A stretch of DNA of 24,623 nucleotides from GWA2-49-15 sp964359085. GTDB lineage: Bacteria; Bdellovibrionota; Bacteriovoracia; Bacteriovoracales; Bacteriovoracaceae. The position numbers and the translations under genes were made by a program. Under the pieces are notes generated by a model. The model worked only from the letters and a program-made list of their open reading frames with translations. It was not told where the DNA came from and made no database searches. Of the stretch, positions 14,927-22,147 are shown one piece after another (position 1 is the stretch's first letter; every line of letters begins with the position of its first letter). The stretch covers positions 1-24,623 of the forward strand of contig CAYHRT010000029.1 of the NCBI GenBank assembly GCA_964359085.1. Reading direction: 5' to 3'.

Positions 14927-15888
14927 AACCGTTCCTTGTTCTTGTACTCCTGTTTATCTTTATCATTGGAGTTCTAGTCTTCAATCATACCAATACTCAG
15001 AGTTCGCCTCCAGAAGTTGAATTACCACCAATTGACACTATTAAAAAAGAAGATAAAGTCATTCAACAAGGGTCCGTCACATTGAACTTCAGCGAAAATA
15101 TGCTTGTCAAAAAAGAGCTCTTCGAAAAAAAATCCGAAATTGGACAGCATTATGCTGAGGAATGTGAAAGAGGAACAATGGCGGACTGTTTTAATCTCGC
15201 TGTTTTTGAGACCGGCCAAGGGAATATGCCTCTGGCGGCAAAATTATATGGCGAAGCCTGTGATGCCGGTGTGATGCAGGCCTGCGTGAATTTGGCCATT
15301 TTAGAAGAACAAAGAGGCAATCTCACAGAGGCCAAACTGCTCTATTTTAAAGCATGCGAAGAAGGAAGGATGTTGGGCTGCTATAATCTCGCTTTTATTG
15401 AAGCGCGTGAGGGAAACAGCGAAGAGGCAAAGCAGCTTTTTAAACGGGCCTGCGACGGGAAAGAGATGAGAGGCTGTACCGGTCTTGGGCTAATCCAAAT
15501 GAAGGAAGAAAAAAGTTCTAAGGCAAAAAAACTATTTTCTAAGGCATGCAAGGGAGGAGAAATGGGAGGCTGTACTCATTTTGGACTGGTTCAGTATAAG
15601 AAAGGAAAAATTGCCGAGGCAAAAAAACTCCTCACCAAATCATGTGGCCAAGGAGATGCCATGGGATGCTTGATTCTTAATCTGGTGAAATACAAGCAAG
15701 GAAATATGGCGCAGGCCAAAAGTCAAAATAGTAAACAATGCAAGAAGGGCAATATGAATGGTTGTCTCGCCCTCGGTGTCATCGCCTTCGCCAAACGTAA
15801 ATTCGATGATACCAAAATGTGGCTGGATCAAGCTTGTCATGGGGGCAATAAGTTGGCCTGTTCCAAAGTGATCGAGTGGAATTTATAA
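14923..15888 (+). CDS. Membrane-anchored cysteine-rich Sel1-like repeat protein
   Basis: Function not recognised. It has 321 aa starting at GTG 14923, which overlaps the hcrB stop; AGGA (14911-14914) lies 8 nt upstream. Residues 3-20 form one hydrophobic segment without a lipobox, so it is probably a signal anchor with the rest in the periplasm. From residue 81 there are eight tandem repeats of exactly 32 residues. Each has a C-x7-C pair: C81/89, 113/121, 145/153, 177/185, 209/217, 241/249, 273/281, 305/313. The pattern is ACxxGxMxxCxNLAxxExxxGNxxEAKxL. The paired cysteines resemble the disulfide-bonded Helicobacter cysteine-rich (Hcp) proteins, whose Sel1 repeats are 36 residues. It is last in the aromatic operon, with no gene after it on this strand for nearly 3 kb. 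Confidence 0.8.
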   Translation: MKPFLVLVLLFIFIIGVLVFNHTNTQSSPPEVELPPIDTIKKEDKVIQQGSVTLNFSENMLVKKELFEKKSEIGQHYAEECERGTMADCFNLAVFETGQGNMPLAAKLYGEACDAGVMQACVNLAILEEQRGNLTEAKLLYFKACEEGRMLGCYNLAFIEAREGNSEEAKQLFKRACDGKEMRGCTGLGLIQMKEEKSSKAKKLFSKACKGGEMGGCTHFGLVQYKKGKIAEAKKLLTKSCGQGDAMGCLILNLVKYKQGNMAQAKSQNSKQCKKGNMNGCLALGVIAFAKRKFDDTKMWLDQACHGGNKLACSKVIEWNL

Positions 15889-15928
15889 TACCAATTTCGT
15901 AAAACAACGATCTCCTTCGTCAAGCTTT

Positions 15929-15953
15929 CGAGGGGGTGCCATGCACCTTTTCG
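15929..15953 (+). terminator. Stem-loop after the aromatic operon, possible terminator
   Basis: An 11-bp stem (15929-15939 with 15943-15953, three G-U pairs on the + transcript) has a 3-base loop CAT around the core GGTGC-CAT-GCACC. It sits between the convergent ends of the repeat protein and the ATPase gene. No T-run follows directly on the + strand, although TTTT lies within the 3' arm. It could be a bidirectional terminator or one copy of a dispersed palindromic repeat. Confidence 0.45.
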
Positions 15954-15963
15954 CGTTCCAAAT

Positions 15964-17175
15964 TTACCTGTCTTGGAATTCATGTATTAGAAAATTTCTA
16001 AGTTCTTGCCATGGAAGATAAAGAAGACCGTCATGAAGCGCTTTATTTTTAATGTTACAGACAATAATACTCTGGTGAACATCATGGATTTTCTTGAAGG
16101 CCAGCAGCCCTTTCAGATCGTCTTTTTGAGGATGTTCTGTGTATTTGATTTCCAGCGCCACCCGTTTTTTTCCTTGCTCAAGAATGACATCGACTTCGTC
16201 GCCTTGCTTGGTTCGCCAATAAGATAAGCGAACATCAGAGGGACAGTGGACTCGCAGTTCATTGATAATAAAATGCTCAAAGAGGATGCCTTTTTGCAAG
16301 GTGAGAATTCCTTCCGAGTGATAAACTTGCGCTGCTGAATTTCTTACACCGGTATCAAAAAAATAATATTTTGGTGATTTGATCACTTGCGAACGTTTGG
16401 TACCAAACGGTGGAAGCAAAAATGTGGTTAAGGTGTCTTCCAGAATATGGTAATACGTCGTCACTGTAGGCGGTGTTGTGCCAATGGCGCTGGCGATTTT
16501 TGAAAAGTTTGGAGATGTGCCTGATTCAAGTGCCGCCAGTTTTAAAAAACTGCTAAAGCGTGGGATGTTTTTGGTCAGGGCCTCTGCACGAATCTCTTCC
16601 TCCAAATATAATGTCGTATAGGCCATAAGATCTTGATGACGGCGATTCATATCCTTTTCCGTGACAATAGCGGGAAGGGAACCATAGAGAAGAAAATCAC
16701 TCAGCTCATACTGATAAGCTAATCCTTCCACTTCTGTGCAGCACAACGGGTGTAAATACTCGAGATGAATGCGACCAGGTAACCAATTCTGTCCAAATTT
16801 GCGAAGTTTTCTGGCCGACGACCCACTGCCCATGAAGATGATACTTTTTTCATCGAGCAAAAATTGCAAAACATCAAATACGGCCGGCACCTTTTGAATT
16901 TCATCTATCCACACGAGAACAGGTGTATTTTTCTTGATGGCGCGAACTTCCTTAATCAATATTTCTGGATCGCCTTCAATCCGGATTCTTTGTGACGGAA
17001 GTTGAAAAAAATAATTTAATTTTGGGCCAAGATGTTTCTCAAAGATTTCTTTTAAGAGTGTGGTTTTGCCCGTTTGCCGAGGGCCAAGCAGCAAAAAAGA
17101 GTCTTTTTTGGCGATTTTATCACTTAATTTACGAAGACTTAACCTTTTTAATATTCCAATTTCAAAATAGCTCAT
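15964..17175 (-). CDS. AAA-family ATPase with DUF4143 C-terminal domain
   Basis: 403 aa. The N-terminal P-loop is LLLGPRQTGKTTL (residues 28-40), the Walker B segment is VLVWIDEIQKV, and the sensor-like segment is IFMGSGSSARKL. The C-terminal half (FLKLAALESG, YYHILEDTL, KYYFFDTGVRN) matches the DUF4143 family. Its end reads GDEVDVIL then VALEIKYT, a pattern like a PD-(D/E)xK nuclease fold. Such proteins are widespread with no settled function. It lies downstream of xdhC and the mocA-like gene on the same strand (59-nt gap) and might be co-transcribed. I see no strong ribosome site. An inverted repeat sits just before the start. Confidence 0.82.
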   Translation of the reverse strand: MSYFEIGILKRLSLRKLSDKIAKKDSFLLLGPRQTGKTTLLKEIFEKHLGPKLNYFFQLPSQRIRIEGDPEILIKEVRAIKKNTPVLVWIDEIQKVPAVFDVLQFLLDEKSIIFMGSGSSARKLRKFGQNWLPGRIHLEYLHPLCCTEVEGLAYQYELSDFLLYGSLPAIVTEKDMNRRHQDLMAYTTLYLEEEIRAEALTKNIPRFSSFLKLAALESGTSPNFSKIASAIGTTPPTVTTYYHILEDTLTTFLLPPFGTKRSQVIKSPKYYFFDTGVRNSAAQVYHSEGILTLQKGILFEHFIINELRVHCPSDVRLSYWRTKQGDEVDVILEQGKKRVALEIKYTEHPQKDDLKGLLAFKKIHDVHQSIIVCNIKNKALHDGLLYLPWQELRNFLIHEFQDR

Positions 17176-17180
17176 ATTTT

Positions 17181-17195
17181 AAAAGTAGTACTTTT
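17181..17195. promoter_or_regulatory. Short perfect inverted repeat before the ATPase gene
   Basis: AAAAGTA-G-TACTTTT, 7-base arms around one base, lies 5 nt upstream of the ATPase start codon on the minus strand. Its position and symmetry would suit an operator or a translation-blocking hairpin. AT-rich palindromes this short can occur by chance. Confidence 0.3.
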
Positions 17196-17234
17196 TATGA
17201 TAAAAAACAAGAGGGAGGATAGATCAAGTGGAAT

Positions 17235-17858
17235 CTATAATTCCTCGGGCGTATTGAAATTGGCATGAATCCCCGCATCCATGACCTCGACATATTTTTT
17301 TTCACGGCTCGGCCATGTTTTTATCAGAGAATCCAAACGTGTTTCGGTCGGGGCCGTGCAGACCGCCTGCAAGAGCTTTTTCCCCAAGAGGAGAGGATGA
17401 CCGGATTTTTTCTTCAGAGTAGGAATGAGCACACTTGTTTGCTCATCTCTGGCCTGCCATAGAGAGGCCCAAACTTCGGGTAGGGGAGCGGGGCAATCAA
17501 TGGGCAGAAGGAAGGCCCAAGGTGCTTCGCCGACGGACTTGACACCTTCTTGCAGGGAAGAGAATTGCCCGCGGCCAGGATCAGGATTTCGCACAACATG
17601 TATCTTTGGTGCCCCTAGCGGTACCCCTGGCAATTTTCTTTGCAACAGACACTCTTGGTAGCGTTCATGATGATATCCAAGGACTAACACGATATGATTT
17701 TGAATACCCAGCGCCAAAGAATATTCAAAGAAACGTTCAATTTGATGGATCAGAAGCGGATTTCCCTCCCCAGTCCATGGTAAGAGGCCTTTGGGAAAAC
17801 CCATGCGGGTTGAGGCCCCAGCGCAAAGTAGAATAAGAGGAAGCGAGTTATTTTCCAT
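17235..17858 (-). CDS. mocA: MobA/MocA-like molybdenum-cofactor nucleotidyltransferase
   Basis: Nucleotidyltransferase of the GT-A fold (207 aa) that likely attaches CMP or GMP to molybdopterin. Motifs are LCAGASTRMGFPKGLLPW (residues 11-28), RGQFSSLQEGV, the metal-binding IDCPAP, and SGHPLLLG. The AGASTRMG signature followed by FPK is that of the MobA/MocA group. Its start overlaps the xdhC 3' end by 11 nt, so the two are co-translated. Xanthine-oxidase-type enzymes such as HcrABC often use the cytosine dinucleotide form, so a MocA (CTP) role is favoured. Other sugar-nucleotide or MEP-pathway transferases share the fold but not this context. Confidence 0.8.
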   Translation of the reverse strand: MENNSLPLILLCAGASTRMGFPKGLLPWTGEGNPLLIHQIERFFEYSLALGIQNHIVLVLGYHHERYQECLLQRKLPGVPLGAPKIHVVRNPDPGRGQFSSLQEGVKSVGEAPWAFLLPIDCPAPLPEVWASLWQARDEQTSVLIPTLKKKSGHPLLLGKKLLQAVCTAPTETRLDSLIKTWPSREKKYVEVMDAGIHANFNTPEEL

Positions 17859-18624
17859 AGAGCAGAGTCAGAATTCTACCAGCGACTGATATGGCGATTT
17901 CTTTCGGTAACTTTCCTCTCACCTGTGGCAGGCCCATGGGGCATTCGATTTTGGCCAGATCTTTTTCGGTAAGGCCCTTTGTCTTGAGACGTTCCGAAAA
18001 ACGCACCCACTTATTATGACTGCCGATCAAACCCAGATAGGCAAAATTTCTTTTTGCCAGAGTTGCAATAATTTCTAAATCGAGATCGTGGGAATGAGTC
18101 AGTACAATGGCATAATGGCGTTCTTCATTCTGGACTTGCTTGATGACTTCTTCGTATGAATCCGATGATTTTGCTAGACCTATTGGTAGTTGGCTGGACT
18201 CAATCCACTCGCGCCGTTGGTCCCATAAAAAAATACCGACCCCGGTCCCATGCATGATAGAAGTAACGGCCTGGCCCACATGGCCGGCACCAAAAATATA
18301 GAGTATTGGGCCCTGATTGAAAGTTTCGAGGAGAATTTCCACCATCCCACCGCAACATTGTTGCGCCTTGGGCCCCAAGGGAATGGAAAGTTTCTTCACC
18401 TCTAGCTTGGCGCTTTTAAGCAATTCTGTGGCCTCAGCAATAATTTGTCGCTCCAGATTGCCACCGCCGATGGTGCCCATGAACTCACCATTGGAGCAAA
18501 CAATCATGCGTGTCCCAATGTCCCGGGGTGTGGCCCCACCTGAGTCGATAATAGTTGCCAGACAAAAAGGGCGCTTTTGTTTATTCAGTTCTTGCGCTGT
18601 GTTCATCCAATCAAAATCGCTCAT
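17848..18624 (-). CDS. xdhC: XdhC/CoxI-family molybdoenzyme maturation factor
   Basis: 258 aa. The N-terminal XdhC/CoxI domain has GGATPRDIGTRM and TIGGGNLE, with the conserved QCCGG (residues 89-93). The C-terminal Rossmann domain has FGAGHVGQAV (111-120) and VLTHSHDLDLEII, then GLIGSHNK. Family members bind molybdenum cofactor and help insert the sulfurated form into xanthine-dehydrogenase-type enzymes. The expected client is HcrA in the adjacent operon. It is first in a - strand unit with the mocA-like gene. The start region is divergent from the radical SAM gene and I see no clear ribosome site. Confidence 0.88.
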   Translation of the reverse strand: MSDFDWMNTAQELNKQKRPFCLATIIDSGGATPRDIGTRMIVCSNGEFMGTIGGGNLERQIIAEATELLKSAKLEVKKLSIPLGPKAQQCCGGMVEILLETFNQGPILYIFGAGHVGQAVTSIMHGTGVGIFLWDQRREWIESSQLPIGLAKSSDSYEEVIKQVQNEERHYAIVLTHSHDLDLEIIATLAKRNFAYLGLIGSHNKWVRFSERLKTKGLTEKDLAKIECPMGLPQVRGKLPKEIAISVAGRILTLLYGK

Positions 18625-18648
18625 AAGTACAAATTTCTTATCATACGG

Positions 18649-18676
18649 TTGACAAATAGGCCCTACGAATTATGCT
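18649..18676 (+). promoter_or_regulatory. Sigma-70-like promoter for the radical SAM gene
   Basis: A perfect -35 TTGACA (18649-18654), a 16-nt spacer and TATGCT (18671-18676) lie in the gap between divergent xdhC and the radical SAM gene. They are about 30 nt upstream of the GTG start at 18706. Confidence 0.6.
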
Positions 18677-18705
18677 CACAATCGTATCCTACAGGAGTTA
18701 GTTGC

Positions 18706-19497
18706 GTGTCTTCTCACACTCAGACAGTTTATGGCCCGGTAAAATCCTGGCGTTTTGGTCAATCATTGGGAATTGATCCCATTTTTCATGTGTCGACCTG
18801 CTCCTTTAATTGTATCTACTGTCAGTTGGGTGCCATTGTGAATGTGGGGCGAGATTATAAGGAATATGTCGCGACCGAACAGGTATTAAGAGATCTCGAT
18901 CAAGTATTGAATCGCGGAGAGAAGATTGATGTCATCACTTATTCCGGCAGCGGAGAGCCCACCTTGGCCTCCAATTTGGAGGCCATCATCAAAGATGTCA
19001 AAGTGAAATGTCCCAAGATTCCCCAATATATTCTCACCAATGCCACGGAAATGGGATTGCCGGCCGTCCAAAGTGCCTTGCGACTTCTGGATAAAGTGAT
19101 TGTCAAAATCGATGCCTCAAATGAAGAAATTTTTCAAAAAGTAAATCGTCCAGCGGCGGGCATAACTTTGCACAGTGTGCTTGAGAACATAGTGGAGTTT
19201 AAAAAAACCTACACCGGGCAGCTTGAAGTTCAGACCATGTTCATGCCTCTAAATTCTCAAGCAGGCATGGAGGCCTTGGCAGAAATCTTAAAACAAATTG
19301 GCCCAACTGTTGTGCAACTCAATACTCCCAAACGTCCTTACCCTATGAAGTGGCAACGCGAAAATCGAGGCAATCATAGCGGCATTTTTCATTGTGAGGT
19401 TAGGCAAATTAAGGGTATTTCCGAAGCCGAGGCGAAGGTCTTTGAGAGCGAGCTTAGGAAGCTCACGGGCCTCCCCATTTTGTCTGTATATCATTGA
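18706..19497 (+). CDS. Radical SAM protein, COG0731 / TYW1-like group
   Basis: 263 aa from GTG 18706, which has AGGAG (18693-18697) 8 nt upstream. The frame is open to 18577, but that extension runs back through the promoter and into the divergent gene. The cluster motif is C32-x3-C36-x2-C39 in CSFNCIYCQLG, preceded by YGPVKSWRFGQSLGID. YSGSGEPTLASN is the GGEP-like SAM-binding segment. VKIDASNEEIFQKVNRP and QLNTPKRPYP follow. The layout matches small bacterial radical SAM proteins related to tRNA wybutosine enzyme TYW1, but without the flavodoxin domain. The substrate is unknown. A tie to the molybdoenzyme genes is only positional. Confidence 0.8.
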   Translation: MSSHTQTVYGPVKSWRFGQSLGIDPIFHVSTCSFNCIYCQLGAIVNVGRDYKEYVATEQVLRDLDQVLNRGEKIDVITYSGSGEPTLASNLEAIIKDVKVKCPKIPQYILTNATEMGLPAVQSALRLLDKVIVKIDASNEEIFQKVNRPAAGITLHSVLENIVEFKKTYTGQLEVQTMFMPLNSQAGMEALAEILKQIGPTVVQLNTPKRPYPMKWQRENRGNHSGIFHCEVRQIKGISEAEAKVFESELRKLTGLPILSVYH

Positions 19498-19511
19498 ACA
19501 GGAACAGCTTG

Positions 19512-20201
19512 CTAATCCATGGAGTGGATGAGTTTAGAACTGAGGAGTGCTTTGAGCCCTGTTTGATTTTCTTCCCAAATTTCTTTAAGACCTTTGGCAT
19601 CGGAGATTTGTGGAGCCTCAAAAGTCAAAACTGATGCGTTATATTTTTGTGGGCCGAATTCTCCTAAACTTCCTGGAGTTGGATGGCCATCAATATCGGC
19701 CACGACTGGGTAATTATTGTATTTTGCCAAATAATCCGCATATTTTTGGCAATTTTTTCCATTCCAGTTGAGCATGGGCACCCATGAGTGGAAGCTAATC
19801 ACCAAGTGCGGAGGATATTTGTCAAAAAGTTTGACCAGATAAAGATTTTCAGGCTCTGAAAGGGGAGCAATGCCGGGGTTGTATTTTTTTTCTCTGGCCT
19901 CACTGGTCCAATGGGTGGAGGGTAAATTGCGGTTGAGATCGACAGCGTGTGAATTGGTTCGAGAGCCAGCACGATATCCGTCAATATTGAGTACGGGAAT
20001 GATAATAAGGGGAATTTGAGCGGCTTCGTCGGTTGTTCTTAACCAGGAAAAGAGTTCTTTTAAAATATAAACTCCTTCCACTTCATCACCGTGTACGCCG
20101 GCCAGGAGGTAGACATGCTTGGAACCTTTAAAGTCATGTTTATAGGCCTTGATTTCGGCACCTTCCACAGAACTTCCAGTCTTTAATTCAAAAAAATTCA
20201 T
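19512..20201 (-). CDS. M14-family zinc carboxypeptidase / amidase-like protein
   Basis: About 229 aa. Zinc ligands are visible: GVHGDEVEG (His37 and Glu40) and the third His138 in VISFHSW. The presumed catalytic Glu195 is in LTFEAP. The substrate-binding DLNRNLP and NIDGYRAGSRTN segments are typical of MpaA/succinylglutamate-desuccinylase-like M14 enzymes. A murein-peptide role is possible but unproven. No signal peptide is seen, so it is likely cytoplasmic. ATG 20201 is preferred since GAGGG lies 9 nt upstream; ATG 20210 overlaps the queD stop but directly abuts that GAGGG. It converges with the radical SAM gene across a 14-nt gap. Confidence 0.8.
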   Translation of the reverse strand: MNFFELKTGSSVEGAEIKAYKHDFKGSKHVYLLAGVHGDEVEGVYILKELFSWLRTTDEAAQIPLIIIPVLNIDGYRAGSRTNSHAVDLNRNLPSTHWTSEAREKKYNPGIAPLSEPENLYLVKLFDKYPPHLVISFHSWVPMLNWNGKNCQKYADYLAKYNNYPVVADIDGHPTPGSLGEFGPQKYNASVLTFEAPQISDAKGLKEIWEENQTGLKALLSSKLIHSMD

Positions 20202-20206
20202 ACCTA

Positions 20207-20725
20207 TCATCCCTCAGAAATTGTCGAATCGGTAAAAGTAAAAACGGCCGATTGGCCGGGAGTTTCTTCAATTTCAAGCACTAATTCAGAAAAATAAAAA
20301 TTAAATTTGTTTTTTATCAGCTGCACCAATTCTAGCGCAAAATATTGCGCCAAGCGCTCGACACTGGTATTGGGAATAGGTAAGACGACAATATCATTTT
20401 TGGGAAAATTCCAACGGAAACCATCAGGAGTTGTCACCCACTGAATCTCGGGAGTTTCTTGGGAAGTTTCAAACTTAAGCAGGGGGTTTTCGGAAGGAAG
20501 AATGAGTCGATGGTCGAGAGTATTGCACAGATCGCGAACTAAGGGTTTGAGATCAAGAAAATCAAACACCATATCGGAGTTCAGCATTTTCTTTTTGCCT
20601 TCTACCGCAACCCTATAATTATGCCCATGAAGGGGTTCACGAGTTCCATCGGCAAAGACTAAGAAATGGGCTGACGCAAAATTGAAATATTGCTTATAAA
20701 CTTTGATCGAAAAATTTTGTTTCAA
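20207..20725 (-). CDS. 6-pyruvoyl-tetrahydropterin synthase / QueD-like protein
   Basis: Pterin-type enzyme (about 172 aa from the chosen start). Zinc-binding and catalytic blocks are FNFASAHFL, EPLHGHNYRV, VFDFLDLK, LDHRLILP, NTSVERLAQYF and LEIEETPGQ. QueD makes carboxy-tetrahydropterin for queuosine; PTPS forms tetrahydropterins. Sequence alone does not separate them, and no other queuosine gene is adjacent. The frame is open to a TTG at 20833, but family similarity begins later. TTG 20725 has GAGG 5 nt upstream and gives a normal N-terminus; ATG 20767 is the main alternative. Its stop overlaps the potential M14 ATG at 20210, suggesting a two-gene unit. Confidence 0.78.
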   Translation of the reverse strand: MKQNFSIKVYKQYFNFASAHFLVFADGTREPLHGHNYRVAVEGKKKMLNSDMVFDFLDLKPLVRDLCNTLDHRLILPSENPLLKFETSQETPEIQWVTTPDGFRWNFPKNDIVVLPIPNTSVERLAQYFALELVQLIKNKFNFYFSELVLEIEETPGQSAVFTFTDSTISEG

Positions 20726-20826
20726 ATTGGCCTCGCAAGAAACGATCTTCCTATCATGCAATAACATCATCTCTACCAGAAAAGCAAAAAAAGTATGAGA
20801 AGCGCTATTTAAGACTTTGATTTTCC

Positions 20827-20855
20827 TTATCAAACCGGACTTGTCCAGTTAAAAT
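20827..20855 (+). promoter_or_regulatory. Candidate promoter for tyrS
   Basis: TTATCA (20827-20832), a 17-nt spacer and TAAAAT (20850-20855) lie 27 nt before the tyrS ATG, in the gap shared with the divergent queD-like gene. The -10 matches consensus at 5 of 6 positions and the -35 at 4 of 6. Confidence 0.4.
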
Positions 20856-20882
20856 TTGGTATTTCTTGAATTGGAGAGTTTT

Positions 20883-22145
20883 ATGAAGGACCAGCAGGAT
20901 TCACGTTCACCCGTAGATCCGGATTTAGAACGAGAAGTCGAGCGGCAATTTCAATATCTAAAATTTGGTTGTTTAGAAATCACTCCTGAAGATGAATTCA
21001 AATCTCAGCTGCGTGAGTCTCTTAAAATGAAAATTCCCTTGAGAGTAAAATGCGGGATCGATCCTACCGGCTTTGATGTCCATCTTGGACACACTGTACC
21101 CTTCCGTAAGATGCGTCAGTTTCAAGATTTGGGCCATCTCGGTGTGGTTATTATCGGCGATTATACTGCGTGCATTGGAGATCCCACGGGTAAGGCAGAA
21201 TCACGGTCATCTTTAAGTGCCGAAGACGTGAAGCAAAATGCCAAACGATATATGGAACAAGTTCATACTATTCTCGACCCTAGTCGTACTGAAATATGTT
21301 ACCAGTCAGAATGGTTTCAGTCAGTCACGTTACGCCATATTATTGAGTGGGCCGCTCAGACGACCGTGGCGAAGCTCCTCTCACATGAAACATTTAAAGA
21401 GCGGTTGGATAAAGGACTTCCCTTGGCCTTGCACGAGTTGTTCTATCCCGTCTTGCAAGGCATGGACTCAGTTTTTGTCAAGGCCGATGTAGAACTAGGT
21501 GGGCAAGATCAAAAATTCAACGTACTCATGGGGCGCGATTATCAGCGGCATCGTGGCATGCGACCCCAGGTGGCGATGCTTCTTCCCGTGATTACGGGAA
21601 CCTGCGGTACCCAGAAGATGAGCAAATCTTTGGGTAATTACATTGCCATTTTTGATGAACCATTTGAAAAATTTGGCAAAGTGATGAGTATCCCAGATGC
21701 TTTGATGTTGGAGTATTATCAATATCTCGGCGATGTCACCCCAGAAGAGTTTGAACTAATCAAGGTCGAAATCACAAGTGGCGCTCTCCATCCCAATGAG
21801 GCAAAAAAACGTTTGGCCGAAAGAATCGTGGGGCAATTTCACGGCGGGGATGTGGCCTTGGAAATGCGCCAGAAGTTTGAAAATGTTTTTAAAAAAGGCG
21901 AAGCCCCGGAAGATGTCCAAGAATATAGCTACAGACTGCAGGCCAAGCTCTCTGATGTTTTGTCTGATTCAGGCATTCTCCCGTCTAAAACTGAAGTTCG
22001 TCGTATGGCCAAGCAAGGCGCTCTTTCAATCATGGATGAGGGGAAATTGGAAGATGGGGATCTTCTTTTGAATGCAACTTTTGATGGCAAAATCATTAAG
22101 GTGGGAAAGAGAAAATTTTTGAAACTTAAGCTCAGGAAGGATTAA
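20883..22145 (+). CDS. tyrS: Tyrosyl-tRNA synthetase
   Basis: Class I synthetase of 420 aa that charges tRNA-Tyr. The HIGH-equivalent is HLGH (from His67) in GIDPTGFDVHLGH, and the KMSKS loop is KMSKSLGNYIA (from Lys245). The intervening GDYTACIGDPTGKAESR and ELGGQDQKFNVLMGR are strongly conserved. The C-terminus (about 345-420) is an S4-type RNA-binding domain. ATG 20883 has GGAG 6 nt upstream; the in-frame ATG at 20856 has no such site and lies right at the putative promoter -10. Only 2 nt separate it from rnhA, so they are probably co-transcribed. Confidence 0.95.
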   Translation: MKDQQDSRSPVDPDLEREVERQFQYLKFGCLEITPEDEFKSQLRESLKMKIPLRVKCGIDPTGFDVHLGHTVPFRKMRQFQDLGHLGVVIIGDYTACIGDPTGKAESRSSLSAEDVKQNAKRYMEQVHTILDPSRTEICYQSEWFQSVTLRHIIEWAAQTTVAKLLSHETFKERLDKGLPLALHELFYPVLQGMDSVFVKADVELGGQDQKFNVLMGRDYQRHRGMRPQVAMLLPVITGTCGTQKMSKSLGNYIAIFDEPFEKFGKVMSIPDALMLEYYQYLGDVTPEEFELIKVEITSGALHPNEAKKRLAERIVGQFHGGDVALEMRQKFENVFKKGEAPEDVQEYSYRLQAKLSDVLSDSGILPSKTEVRRMAKQGALSIMDEGKLEDGDLLLNATFDGKIIKVGKRKFLKLKLRKD

Positions 22146-22147
22146 CT

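Noticed and set aside
18577..18705. N-terminal extension of the radical SAM frame
   Set aside because: It covers the divergent xdhC start and the TTGACA promoter; the GTG at 18706 has a proper ribosome site.
20726..20833. N-terminal extension of the QueD-like frame from TTG 20833
   Set aside because: No ribosome site, no family similarity, and it overlaps the putative tyrS promoter region.
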